Positions 16,052 through 24,525 of a DNA stretch of 64,000 bases are shown here, piece by piece. Each line of letters opens with the position of its first letter. Position 1 is the stretch's first letter. The notes beneath the pieces were generated by a model, which had not been told where the DNA came from, did no database searches, and saw nothing but the letters and a program-made list of their open reading frames with translations. A program made the translations under genes and the position numbers. The stretch is taken from NCBI GenBank assembly GCA_913777945.1, contig CAJYTY010000008.1, forward strand, positions 62,001 to 126,000, read 5' to 3'. The stretch is from an uncultured Acinetobacter sp. GTDB taxonomy: Bacteria; Pseudomonadota; Gammaproteobacteria; Pseudomonadales; Moraxellaceae.

Positions 16052-16748
16052 AGCATCTTCAGGATTGTTAAAGGTAGTCCATAAAAGTGCAGATACTGTT
16101 ACATTAGGGCAAAAGTCAACAGAGCATCTACTTCTTAAGCCAGAACAGGCTTCTGCCTTAAGCAATACTCTTCATATACAGGACAATTTGTATGAAAAAA
16201 ATCAAAAAGATAATTTGGTTGAAAAAGAGATCGCTTATCTAAAAGAACAATACGATCTAGAATATAAGAAATCACTTGAAGCCGAAAAATTGAAGTTAAA
16301 ACGGCTTCATGATCAACAGTTAGTATTATTAGAGAATCGATTCAAAGAAAAAATAGACACTTTGAATAATTGTATTGCTGAGTTTGATAGAAATCTAAAA
16401 AAGTTAAATGCTTACATTGAAAAAATTTCTATCAATGTTATAGATACCATCTTGGAAAAAATGGTTTTTAGTTTATCGGGTCATGAGCAATTTATTATTG
16501 AACTTATCAAAAAAGCGGTATATCAACATCGTTTAGACCAAGGATTTATTTTAAAGGTCTCTTTAACAGATTTTGACATGATCAAAAGAATTATTAATGA
16601 GAACGATGCTTTAAGCCTTTACTCTATTCAGATCACCAAAGATAGCAGCTTAAATACTGGTCAATTACTGATTGAATTAAATAGATCTATTATAGATATT
16701 AGTTTTAGTCAACAAGTGAACAATGTTAGGCAATTATTAAATGATTAG
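16035..16748 (+). CDS. fliH: Export ATPase regulator FliH-like
   Basis: FliH is the stator-like partner that holds the FliI ATPase at the gate. The 237-residue product has a long charged coiled-coil centre (DLEYKKSLEAEKLKLKRLHD region) and a C-terminal half like FliH/V-ATPase E subunits, and it lies directly before fliI. ATG 16035 is preferred over 16020 because AGAAGG lies six bases upstream. The sequence is divergent; the call rests on architecture plus position. Confidence 0.8.
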   Translation: MSTKNKASSGLLKVVHKSADTVTLGQKSTEHLLLKPEQASALSNTLHIQDNLYEKNQKDNLVEKEIAYLKEQYDLEYKKSLEAEKLKLKRLHDQQLVLLENRFKEKIDTLNNCIAEFDRNLKKLNAYIEKISINVIDTILEKMVFSLSGHEQFIIELIKKAVYQHRLDQGFILKVSLTDFDMIKRIINENDALSLYSIQITKDSSLNTGQLLIELNRSIIDISFSQQVNNVRQLLND

Positions 16749-18087
16749 TGATATTGATGATATTGTTCGTTCAATTTTGAAAAAAATTGAGGTTCCTTCG
16801 TTTAGTCAATTTGTTGGCAGGATTAAGGAAATTAGTGGCGTAAGTATTGAGGCAACAGGATTAAATGTAAGCATAGGTGAAGTTGTTTTAATTATCAGTA
16901 ATGAGACTTCTGTCAAGATGTTCGCAGAAGTGATTTCTGTGAACGATCACTTTTTTACATTAATGCCTTTTGGTGATATTCATGGACTTAGCCTCGATTG
17001 CAAGGTTGTATCTTCAGCCAAATCTATTCAAATTCCAGTAGGCCTTGATCTAAGAGGAAGGGTTTTTGATGCGTTAGGCCAGCCTATTGATGGAAAGCAG
17101 TTACCAGAATTGATTGAATATCTTTCGAAAAACTTAACATCAATAAATCCACTGCATCGTACTCCAATTACACAAAAATTAAATACTGGCATAAAGGCAA
17201 TCGATTTATTTACACCAATTGGGATTGGGCAACGTATTGGAATTTTTGCGGGTAGTGGTGTTGGTAAAAGTACTTTATTGGGTATGTTATGTAAATATGC
17301 CACTGCAGATGTAATTATTGTTGCCTTGATTGGCGAACGAGGACGTGAAGTAACGGATTTTCTTTCAAATGTTTTGGGTGAAAATGGACTAAAAAGATCT
17401 ATTGTTTACGTAGCTACAGCAGAACAACCCGCTGTGTTTCGACGGTTCATCGCATATACAGCAACAGCGGTAGCCGATTGGTACAGAGCTAAAGGCTTTA
17501 ATGTCTTATTGGTTATGGATTCAATTACAAGATTTGCTTACGCGCAACGGGAAATTGGTTTAGCTGCTTCAGAACCGACAGGTCTAAGAGGATATCCTGC
17601 TTCAGTATTTTCACAGCTACCACCTTTGGTTGAAAGAGGTGGGGCATTGATTGGCCAAGGTGCTATTACGGCTATTTATACAATCCTTGTGGAAGGGGAT
17701 GACTTTAATGAACCCATATCAGACCATATGCGATCCATATTAGATGGACATATTATGCTGGATCGTTCTTTAGCGGATAAAGGACATTTTCCTTCTATAA
17801 ATGTATTGAGAAGTATTAGTCGTCTTTCAAATGTATTGCACACCAAGGAACAAAAAAATGTAATTCACCAACTTAAACGATATCTAGCTTTATATGAAGA
17901 GTTTTCTGATATGATTCAGCTTGGAGCCTATCAAGCTGGGCAAAATATATTATTGGATCGCATTATAAAAAATAAGCCAAATATCGATGCGATGCTAGTC
18001 CAACTCGAAAATGAATCTATGATGAGTGAAAATATTTGGGTAAGCGCAAAAAATATTATAGGTGAAATTGCTACTATGGATGAATAG
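16741..18087 (+). CDS. fliI: Flagellar-type export ATPase FliI
   Basis: FliI energises unfolding and release of export substrates. The 448-residue protein has the Walker A motif GSGVGKST near residue 170, IIVALIGERGREVTDFL, Walker B VLLVMDSITRFAYAQREIGL and PPLVERGG, typical of type III export ATPases. The length is normal. It overlaps the end of fliH and is followed by fliJ two bases later. It has no sign of decay. Confidence 0.97.
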   Translation: MISDIDDIVRSILKKIEVPSFSQFVGRIKEISGVSIEATGLNVSIGEVVLIISNETSVKMFAEVISVNDHFFTLMPFGDIHGLSLDCKVVSSAKSIQIPVGLDLRGRVFDALGQPIDGKQLPELIEYLSKNLTSINPLHRTPITQKLNTGIKAIDLFTPIGIGQRIGIFAGSGVGKSTLLGMLCKYATADVIIVALIGERGREVTDFLSNVLGENGLKRSIVYVATAEQPAVFRRFIAYTATAVADWYRAKGFNVLLVMDSITRFAYAQREIGLAASEPTGLRGYPASVFSQLPPLVERGGALIGQGAITAIYTILVEGDDFNEPISDHMRSILDGHIMLDRSLADKGHFPSINVLRSISRLSNVLHTKEQKNVIHQLKRYLALYEEFSDMIQLGAYQAGQNILLDRIIKNKPNIDAMLVQLENESMMSENIWVSAKNIIGEIATMDE

Positions 18088-18089
18088 GC

Positions 18090-18494
18090 ATGGTAATTAA
18101 TCTTTTAAAGAAAAAACAATCTGTTGCAAGTTATTTTAAATTGCAATATATGGTTCTAGAGAATGAAGTGAGTATTTTAAAAGCTAAAAGCCAAAAAGCT
18201 GAATACTTGACTGAAAAGTGTAGGGAAGAATATTTGTCAGCAGTAAAAGATATTTCTGAACTTCAGCAGTTTTTTGGTTTTTCGTTAGGTAACAGGACTT
18301 ATGATGATAGTCTCCTCATAATTCATAAAAAATACAATGAGTTTTTATCAAATCAAAATATGAGTGAAGAGCTTAAAAAACAGCTTTATGAAAAAAAGCA
18401 TCTTTTAGTATTACAGAAAAGAAAGATTGATCATTTGAATGATATTATCAAAGAGCATCGTTTTTTTGAAATTCATAATGATTTAGGTGAGTAA
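18090..18494 (+). CDS. fliJ: FliJ-like export chaperone
   Basis: The gene follows fliI by two bases and encodes 134 residues that are nearly all charged alpha-helix, suited to the antiparallel coiled coil of FliJ, which sits in the FliI hexamer and contacts FlhA. Sequence conservation in this family is low, so the call rests on length, coiled-coil character and the fliH-fliI-fliJ order. Confidence 0.75.
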   Translation: MVINLLKKKQSVASYFKLQYMVLENEVSILKAKSQKAEYLTEKCREEYLSAVKDISELQQFFGFSLGNRTYDDSLLIIHKKYNEFLSNQNMSEELKKQLYEKKHLLVLQKRKIDHLNDIIKEHRFFEIHNDLGE

Positions 18495-18500
18495 GCTGAC

Positions 18501-19142
18501 ATGGAAAGCATCAAAATAGATCACCTTGCAAGGACTGTTTACGATAACAAAGAAGAACTTGGAAATAAGGCTAAAAAAGCAGCATCTGCTTCAGGTAAAA
18601 GCTTTTTAAATGATATAAAACAAAAAGATATAAAGGAGGATGAGAGTCGATTGATAAAAACTGATTTCTCTAAAAAACATTCAAAACTCAATAATTATAC
18701 TGAATTGTATGATTTAAAAAATATTGCTACGAATCATTTGTGCTATTTGGAAGAGGTTAGAAATATTCCATTTGAAATTTCAGATCATATATTGGCAACG
18801 GGATATCTGACAAGTTATGGAACGCTTTTAGAAAACAAAACTGAACAACGGCTTACGGCAAGTGGAAAGATAGAAAACAATAAGCAATATTTTGAGTTTT
18901 TTGCTAAAAGCAATCTTCAAATTGAGCGAAATGATTTAATAGACTTGCCGATAGAAATTAGAGGTCTGAGTGGTATCCCATCTGAGGTTTTAAAAAAAAA
19001 TATATTAATTACTAAATCAGAGCTATTTATTCGGGATTTTCATGGTGATCATTCTGAGTTACTGAAAAATATTAAAAGACAATTGCCTGATAATATTGAT
19101 AGAATATGGCTGAATGGTAAAATTGTTTGGTCGAAAACTTAG
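18501..19142 (+). CDS. Unrecognised protein in the fliK (hook-length control) position
   Basis: Between fliJ and flgD, where fliK usually lies, is a 213-residue soluble protein. The first ~75 residues are Lys/Glu-rich and likely disordered. The rest (FEISDHILATGYLTSYGTLL to the final IDRIWLNGKIVWSKT) looks folded. I do not see the proline/glutamine-rich ruler or the conserved LRPEHLG-type C-domain of FliK. It could be a very divergent FliK or a novel component. Position and an intact FlhB NPTH site favour a hook-length or switching role. Confidence 0.5.
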   Translation: MESIKIDHLARTVYDNKEELGNKAKKAASASGKSFLNDIKQKDIKEDESRLIKTDFSKKHSKLNNYTELYDLKNIATNHLCYLEEVRNIPFEISDHILATGYLTSYGTLLENKTEQRLTASGKIENNKQYFEFFAKSNLQIERNDLIDLPIEIRGLSGIPSEVLKKNILITKSELFIRDFHGDHSELLKNIKRQLPDNIDRIWLNGKIVWSKT

Positions 19143-19152
19143 TGGAATTCAC

Positions 19153-19566
19153 ATGGCGATAGATGCTCTCGGGAATAGTTTAGGCTCTGCTGCCAGTGAG
19201 GTGAGTAGAAGTAACTTAAGCCAAAATGATTTCATTAAGTTATTTATGACAGAGTTAACATTTCAAGATCCGCTTGAACCTATCAATAATAGAGAGTTTC
19301 TCGCTCAAATGGCTCAATTTACCAATCTAGAGCAAGCTCGACTTACCAATGAAAATATTAGCAACTTGGTTTCTATTAATGCGACTTTGCAGTCACTCGG
19401 GATTATTGGGAAACAAGTAGAAATTGTAACGGACAGTGGCACGAATGTCACTGGTACAGTGTCTGCAGTTAATTTTTCTCCAGATGGCTCTTTAATAAGT
19501 GTAAAGCAAGCTGATGGTGGTTTTTTAACTAATATTAAATTATCTCAAATTAAAACAGTAAGGTAA
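19153..19566 (+). CDS. flgD: Hook cap protein FlgD
   Basis: FlgD caps the growing hook and guides FlgE assembly. From ATG 19153 the product has 137 residues with the conserved N-terminal region SQNDFIKLFMTELTFQDPLE and FLAQMAQFTNLEQ, then LGIIGKQVEI and a short beta domain. It is shorter than enterobacterial FlgD (about 230), lacking most of the C-terminal domains, as in some compact FlgD proteins. It directly precedes flgE. Confidence 0.94.
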   Translation: MAIDALGNSLGSAASEVSRSNLSQNDFIKLFMTELTFQDPLEPINNREFLAQMAQFTNLEQARLTNENISNLVSINATLQSLGIIGKQVEIVTDSGTNVTGTVSAVNFSPDGSLISVKQADGGFLTNIKLSQIKTVR

Positions 19567-19571
19567 TAAAA

Positions 19572-20726
19572 ATGACACAGGCACATTTTAATGGAGTAAG
19601 TGGCTTAATTGCATTTTCTACTCAGCTGAACAATGTTTCTCAAAATATTAGTAATATGAATACTCCAGGCTATAAAGGGAAGGATAGCTTCTTAAAAGAT
19701 GTCGAAAGCAATAATGGTGCCGGTCTTGGAGTAAGCTATCAAGGAACAGGCACACGTACAAAAAATGGTGATTCGAAACAAACCGGTAATCAAACTGATT
19801 TATATATTAATGGTAAAGGATATTTTATATTAAAAGATTCTAAGCAAGAACTTTACTATACCCGTGCGGGTCAATTTAAATTTGATGAGAAAGGGGATTT
19901 AGTTGATCAATCTGGTATGTACAATGTCATGGGGTTTAATGGTACCAAACTGGAAGCGATAAATATAAAAAACTATCAGTCTTTAGCTCCAGCGCAAACA
20001 ACTACCCTCAATATAAAAGGCACTTTGAGTTCAGCTGAAACAGCACCTTATAAACTGAATAATGTAAATGTTTATGATGCTACTGGAACATTGCGAAAAT
20101 TATCGATTAATTTTGAAAAACAATTGGATAATTCAGCGGTAGGGAGTAAATGGTCATACACAATTGTTGATGAAAAAAATAAAACGCTTAATAATGGAGT
20201 TATCAATTTTACATTGGCAGGAACTGTACTAGATCAGTTTCTTGATATTAAATTAGATTTTGATGATGGTATGCAAAATTTAAAACTTGATATCAGCGGG
20301 GTAAGCGTTATTTCTGCTGGAAGTAGTAGTGTACAGGCAGATGCAACTGACGGCGGGCCTCGGGCAGGAATTGTCAGTTATAATTTTAGTGAAGATGGTA
20401 TTTTAGAAATAAGCTATAACAATGGTCAGAAGAAAAAAACAAATCAGGCAATTGGTTTGGCAAGCTTTTCTGATGAGTCAAAGCTTACTCAAGACCAAAG
20501 TGCTTTATTACATAAGCCAGAAAATGTCAAAGTTAGCTATAGTAAGCCTGATTTAGAGTATTTTGGGAAAATTCAAGGCGGATATATCGAGCTTGCAAAC
20601 ATCGATTTAGCTCAGGAATTTGGTAATATTTTGATTATCCAAAGAGGCTATCAAGCGAGTTCACGGGTAATGAATGTTGCAAATGAAATGTTAGAACAGC
20701 TTTATAACTCTTCTCGCGGTGGTTAA
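19572..20726 (+). CDS. flgE: Hook protein FlgE
   Basis: FlgE is the structural subunit of the hook. The 384-residue product has the N-terminal axial signature NISNMNTPGYKGKDSF, then LYINGKGYFIL, LYYTRAGQFKFDEKGDLVD, and a C-terminal IELANIDLAQEFGNILIIQR followed by GYQASSRVMN, all standard for FlgE. Its length is close to normal (about 400). An intact hook gene without hook-filament junction genes is the striking part of this cluster. Confidence 0.95.
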   Translation: MTQAHFNGVSGLIAFSTQLNNVSQNISNMNTPGYKGKDSFLKDVESNNGAGLGVSYQGTGTRTKNGDSKQTGNQTDLYINGKGYFILKDSKQELYYTRAGQFKFDEKGDLVDQSGMYNVMGFNGTKLEAINIKNYQSLAPAQTTTLNIKGTLSSAETAPYKLNNVNVYDATGTLRKLSINFEKQLDNSAVGSKWSYTIVDEKNKTLNNGVINFTLAGTVLDQFLDIKLDFDDGMQNLKLDISGVSVISAGSSSVQADATDGGPRAGIVSYNFSEDGILEISYNNGQKKKTNQAIGLASFSDESKLTQDQSALLHKPENVKVSYSKPDLEYFGKIQGGYIELANIDLAQEFGNILIIQRGYQASSRVMNVANEMLEQLYNSSRGG

Positions 20727-20729
20727 TAG

Positions 20730-21470
20730 ATGAAATATGGTTTAGGTTTTCTTTCTCAAAAAGAAAAAAGCCAATTAATTGATATTATTAATCAATCAAT
20801 GATCACATGGTGTGAAGAGTGGATAAATTCGAATATCATATCTGTAGTACAGATTGAGAAATATTCGAAGGTTCATCATGATTTATCAGATTTTGATTTT
20901 TATGGTCTAAATAGTCAGCCTATCATTGGTTTTTTAAAAAATGATATGGATACCTGGATTAATGTTCTATTTAGAAATATGAAGGGGTTTATTCCTAAAG
21001 ATGAAGTTACTCTACACTTAATTGAAAATGCCAAAAAAGATCTACTTGCTAAAATTTATAATAATAGCGATTTAGATGATTGTCATAATAATTGGACTCA
21101 GATGAGCAATATTGATTTTGACGGTATACCAATAATTGCTTATATTCAACTTGGGGAAGAGGAGTTAAAACTATTATTAGACTCTCACTTACTGAATAGT
21201 AAAGATGATATAGATCTAGTGAATACACCTGTATCTATTCATTCTCTTCATGATGAAGTTGTCGTTATACAAACTAAATTTGCACTAGATAAATTATCAG
21301 TTTCTGACTTTCTTGGTATACAAGTTGGTGATGTTATTAAGTCTAATCATTATATTACACAACCTTTCAGCATATCTTGTAAGGGACATGAAATTGCTTT
21401 AGCTTCTTTAGGCCAGGCAGAAAACCACCGTGCAATTCTATTAACATCAAATCATGAGATTAAAAAGTGA
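20730..21470 (+). CDS. Short FliM-like C-ring protein with SpoA domain
   Basis: The gene lies before fliN. It encodes 246 residues; the last ~70 (DKLSVSDFLGIQVGDVIKSN to the HRAILL end) resemble the SpoA domain shared by FliM, FliN and SctQ. FliM is normally about 330 residues with an N-terminal CheY-binding EIDALL motif and a CheC-like middle domain with GGXG. Neither motif is seen here, although the N-terminus FLSQKEKSQLIDII faintly recalls the FliM start. A C-ring or export pod subunit without rotational switching is the likely role. Confidence 0.75.
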   Translation: MKYGLGFLSQKEKSQLIDIINQSMITWCEEWINSNIISVVQIEKYSKVHHDLSDFDFYGLNSQPIIGFLKNDMDTWINVLFRNMKGFIPKDEVTLHLIENAKKDLLAKIYNNSDLDDCHNNWTQMSNIDFDGIPIIAYIQLGEEELKLLLDSHLLNSKDDIDLVNTPVSIHSLHDEVVVIQTKFALDKLSVSDFLGIQVGDVIKSNHYITQPFSISCKGHEIALASLGQAENHRAILLTSNHEIKK

Positions 21471-21781
21471 CTACCCAAATTAATGAAATTAATTTACCAA
21501 ATTTGACAGAAGTTATTGATAACACTGCTGGTAATTTAGTGGATAAGCTTACAGTAGTGGAGCAGGTTGAAGTTGAACTCATCGTAGAGGTTGGCTCTGT
21601 GAAAATAACAATTGGTGAGTTATTGAATTTAAAGTCAGGTAGTCTGGTTAAATTAGATCAATCTGTTGATGAACATTTAAAGTTATATTTAAAAGAACAC
21701 TTGATTGGTTATGGAAAACTAGTTGCTGTTGATGATGTACTTGGGTTTCAAGTGACACAACTAAATAAGAATAGTTCTTGA
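21467..21781 (+). CDS. fliN: C-ring protein FliN
   Basis: The 104-residue product is a single SpoA domain: VEVELIVEVGSVKITIGELL, LKSGSLVKLDQ and YGKLVAVDDVLGFQVT, matching FliN, which docks FliH-FliI at the C ring. The start is GTG, overlapping the stop of the FliM-like gene (GTGA). The length is slightly below E. coli FliN (137) because of a short N-terminus. Confidence 0.9.
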   Translation: MTTQINEINLPNLTEVIDNTAGNLVDKLTVVEQVEVELIVEVGSVKITIGELLNLKSGSLVKLDQSVDEHLKLYLKEHLIGYGKLVAVDDVLGFQVTQLNKNSS

Positions 21782-21782
21782 A

Positions 21783-22103
21783 ATGAATTTTAAACAGGAT
21801 GAATTAATCTCTTCTGGCTATATTATTTATACGTTAGGAACTACAGTAGTTTTATTGTTAGCTACTTATTTTATATTATTTTTTTTTAAGAAAAAGCTAG
21901 TTTCTAAATTTTCTCAGCAAATGAAAAATGGTGAGAAATATAAAGTAATAAAGTTATCATCTAGATCTTCCTTATATATTCTCGATAGGGAAGATTATGA
22001 TCTTGTAATTGTTGAGTCAAATAAAAATGTTTCTATTACGCATATACCTAAGTGTAATAGTAATAAGATATCTAGTGATAGGCAAAGTTATAATGAGCCA
22101 TAA
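21783..22103 (+). CDS. fliO: Export apparatus assembly protein FliO
   Basis: FliO helps assemble FliP. The 106-residue product has one N-terminal membrane segment (TLGTTVVLLLATYFILFFF), a basic stretch, and a small cytoplasmic domain with KVIKLSSRSSLYIL and DLVIVESNKNVSI, in line with FliO. The family is poorly conserved, so position between fliN and fliP carries much weight. Its end overlaps the fliP start. Confidence 0.82.
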   Translation: MNFKQDELISSGYIIYTLGTTVVLLLATYFILFFFKKKLVSKFSQQMKNGEKYKVIKLSSRSSLYILDREDYDLVIVESNKNVSITHIPKCNSNKISSDRQSYNEP

Positions 22104-22821
22104 AGCATTCCTTAAAATATTGATAGCTCTGTTTAGCATATGTATTAGTTTTAATTGTTTTGCAGCGATAGAACCACAACAAAGTAATATCATGAGTATG
22201 TTGAATCCTACTTCTACTTTTATTTCTCTCACAATATTAAGTTTAATCCCTTTAATTTTGATTGCAACGACGACATTTGTCAGAAATGTAATAGTTCTAT
22301 CGATTATGCGGCAAGCATTGGGCTTGCAACAGACCCCACCAAATATTGTACTCATTCTGCTTTCCTTTTTTTTAGTAATGATTGTGATGGGGCCGACATT
22401 TGAAGTGGTCAATCAGGTTGCATTCCAGCCCTATTTGGAAAACAAAATCACGATACAGGATTTTTTTACCAAAGCTTGGGAGCCATTAAAAACTTTTATG
22501 ATTACTCAGACGCATCAATCGGATATAAAGTTAATTTATGAGTTATCAAAGATACCTCTGCCTGTAGATAGTACAAGTATTACACCAATTAAACTTATAC
22601 CAGCTTTTATGCTGAGTGAATTAAAAATTGCTTTCCAAATAGGTTTTGTTATTTTACTCCCTTTTTTAATAATCGATATTATTGTGGCCTCTATTTTGAT
22701 GTCATTAGGGATGATTATGGTACCACCAATAACGATATCTTTACCAATAAAGTTATTATTATTTCTTTTGATTGATGGTTGGAGTTTGTTATTTGAGGTA
22801 TTAATTAGAAGTGCGAGTTGA
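22093..22821 (+). CDS. fliP: Flagellar-type export gate protein FliP
   Basis: FliP forms the core of the export gate. From ATG 22093, overlapping fliO, the product is 242 residues with an N-terminal signal peptide (ending CFAA), RNVIVLSIMRQALGLQQTPP, a periplasmic loop, and LIPAFMLSELKIAFQIGFVI with LSLGMIMVPP-type sequence later, all diagnostic for FliP. The length is normal. It is the last gene of the cluster before IS remnants begin. The earlier in-frame TTG at 22009 overlaps most of fliO and is unlikely. Confidence 0.96.
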   Translation: MSHKAFLKILIALFSICISFNCFAAIEPQQSNIMSMLNPTSTFISLTILSLIPLILIATTTFVRNVIVLSIMRQALGLQQTPPNIVLILLSFFLVMIVMGPTFEVVNQVAFQPYLENKITIQDFFTKAWEPLKTFMITQTHQSDIKLIYELSKIPLPVDSTSITPIKLIPAFMLSELKIAFQIGFVILLPFLIIDIIVASILMSLGMIMVPPITISLPIKLLLFLLIDGWSLLFEVLIRSAS

Positions 22822-22991
22822 GTAGCTATTATTAGAAACGAAGCACGCGATAGCCAGCAGTACATAATATTAACATGTCTCATGCTCTAGATGGATGGCT
22901 TTTTAGTAGACTAGTTGTAGACGATATTTAGGCTTATTGACTCTAGCGTTATATGTTAACGCATCGTATTGAGAGGGTTCTACTTTTAAGT
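22822..22991. other. Gap between fliP and the IS5 remnant
   Basis: This 170-bp stretch holds no recognisable gene or terminator. An 18-codon frame from ATG 22873 ends quickly at TAG and has no homologue I recognise; it could be the cut start of a former next gene. The IS5-type end begins at 22992. Confidence 0.4.
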
Positions 22992-23360
22992 GGCTTTGTT
23001 GCATAAAACTATTCTTACAGGCTTCTTCAGCAATATAATTCTCAGATGAAGAAGCTAGTACCTAAAATTTATCGCACAACAAATTGGCCCTCGTATAACC
23101 AAGCATTAGTGAATAGAGGAAATATCTCAATTTGGTTTGATTGCTCTACTCAATGGTATGCTCAACCACAGCGTAAACATGGACGAAATCGAACCTATTC
23201 TGATGCGGCTATCCAATGCTGTTTAATGATCAAATTCCTATTTAGACTCTCTTTACGCATAGTTACAGGCTTTGTCCAAAGCTTAATAAACTTGCCAGAT
23301 TGGATTGAACAGCGCCAGACTACACGACGCTTTGCAGAAGGCAAAAGTAGATTGATATAG
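22992..23360 (+). mobile_element. IS5-family insertion sequence remnant (left end)
   Basis: GGCTTTGTTGCATAAA at 22992 is the type of terminal inverted repeat seen on Acinetobacter IS5-family elements, and a transposase start follows. The element is cut near 23358, where an IS630-type remnant begins, so only the left ~370 bp remain. Confidence 0.75.
23046..23360 (+). pseudogene. IS5-family transposase, N-terminal fragment with frameshift
   Basis: The start (MKKLVPKIYRTTNWPSYNQA) and QPQRKHGRNRTYSDAAIQCC match IS5-family DDE transposases common in Acinetobacter. After about residue 80 the frame shifts: the expected PDYTTLCRRQK appears in another frame at about 23313-23345. The remaining two thirds, including the catalytic DDE residues, are missing. 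Confidence 0.8.
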
Positions 23361-23378
23361 CTAGATTAAAAAAGTTTA

Positions 23379-24185
23379 CTACATTTGGTTAAATGCTATA
23401 TCTAAAGCTTCAATAACAGTTTTCTGTTTTTGACTGACCATATGTCTGACTTTTCTTTTTAAAACCGACCATGCTTTTTCAATCGGATTTAGATCTGGGC
23501 TATATGCAGGCAAATACATCAGCCTCGCATTGTATCGATGAACCACTTCATCAATTTGTTGACCCTTGTGAATCGAAGCATTGTCTAGAATCAATAAATA
23601 CTTTTGAGATTCATCTGCTTTATCTTTAGTTAAGTTTTTAAGTAAATATTCAAGCCATCCAGCAAATATATTGCGATCACATGAATCATGAAAAATTAAA
23701 GGAGATATAAATCGGAAAGTTGCACTGGATCGAACAGCACTGATCATACTCAGTCGAGTTCCATGTCCACCTGATTTTATTGCATGACAACGTTTTCCTT
23801 TTTTAGACCAGCCATAATCGGCAACTTCATTGCTATTTATGCCAGATTCATCAATATATTAAAATATTGGACTGACCATATTGTTCTTCCCATTGAGGGA
23901 GAAACCACTGAAATACGGCTCTTCCTATTTTGCAGGCTTGTCTGTAGAGAAAACTCTTTTTTTATGACTCCAACCCAGCTTTTTTAAAGTAAATAGGATA
24001 TTGGCAGAGTTGATGCTATAACCAAATGTTTGTTCAAATAATGGTACTAGATCTTTAGCCTCTGAAAATGCTGTTGTTTCAACAAAGCTTTTGAATGCCT
24101 GTAAGTCTTTAATTTTATAGGGTCGACCTGCTTTTTCAGGATGAGGTCTATTTGCATTACCTTTTACACGCTCCAGTTTAATCCA
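23379..24185 (-). pseudogene. IS630-family transposase, broken by frameshift and stop
   Basis: Reading leftwards from about 24180, frames encode KLERVKGNANRPHPEKAGRP, an IS630-type N-terminal region, then SINSANILFTLKKLGWSHKK and YIDESGINSNEVADYGWSKK, and finally the intact C-terminal 122-residue piece (23747-23379) with LLILDNASIHK and LPAYSPDLNPIEKAWSVLKR, the DDE catalytic end. At least one stop codon and frame changes lie around 23860-23960. The start of the gene is cut by the IS3 element. It is non-functional. Confidence 0.75.
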
Positions 24186-24258
24186 GTGGTAATCCCCCCT
24201 AAAAATAAAAGGATATAAAAGTAGAATTTTCTCTTAAGATCAAAGCAGGAGATTCTGC

Positions 24259-24525
24259 ATGAAAACATCTAAATTTACTGACAGTCAGATTATGTCTATT
24301 TTGAAACAAGCGGAGTCTGGCACGCCTGTTGCCACCCTTTGCCGTGAACACGGTATGAGTAATGCGACTTTTTACAAATGGCGGGCTAAATATGGCGGCA
24401 TGGATGCCTCATTAATTACTCGATTGAAAGAACTAGAAGCCGAAAATGCCAAGCTAAAAAAGATGTATGCTGAAGAGAGGCTCAAAGCTGAAATCATTCA
24501 GGAAGCCATGTCAAAAAAGTGGTAA
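24259..24525 (+). CDS. IS3-family transposase OrfA
   Basis: The 88-residue protein has an N-terminal helix-turn-helix ([38 protein letters not shown]) and a C-terminal leucine-zipper-like segment, typical of IS3 OrfA. Its end overlaps orfB at an A6G run (near 24513), the usual site of programmed -1 frameshifting that produces the OrfAB transposase. Confidence 0.9.
   Translation: MKTSKFTDSQIMSILKQAESGTPVATLCREHGMSNATFYKWRAKYGGMDASLITRLKELEAENAKLKKMYAEERLKAEIIQEAMSKKW

Noticed and set aside
5205..22821. Classical injectisome (virulence type III secretion) rather than flagellar type
   Set aside because: Rod, hook, P-ring and L-ring genes are present and there is no secretin, needle or translocator gene, so it is flagellar type.
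22873..22929. Short frame after fliP as a possible additional flagellar gene
   Set aside because: Only 18 codons, no ribosome site and no recognisable family.
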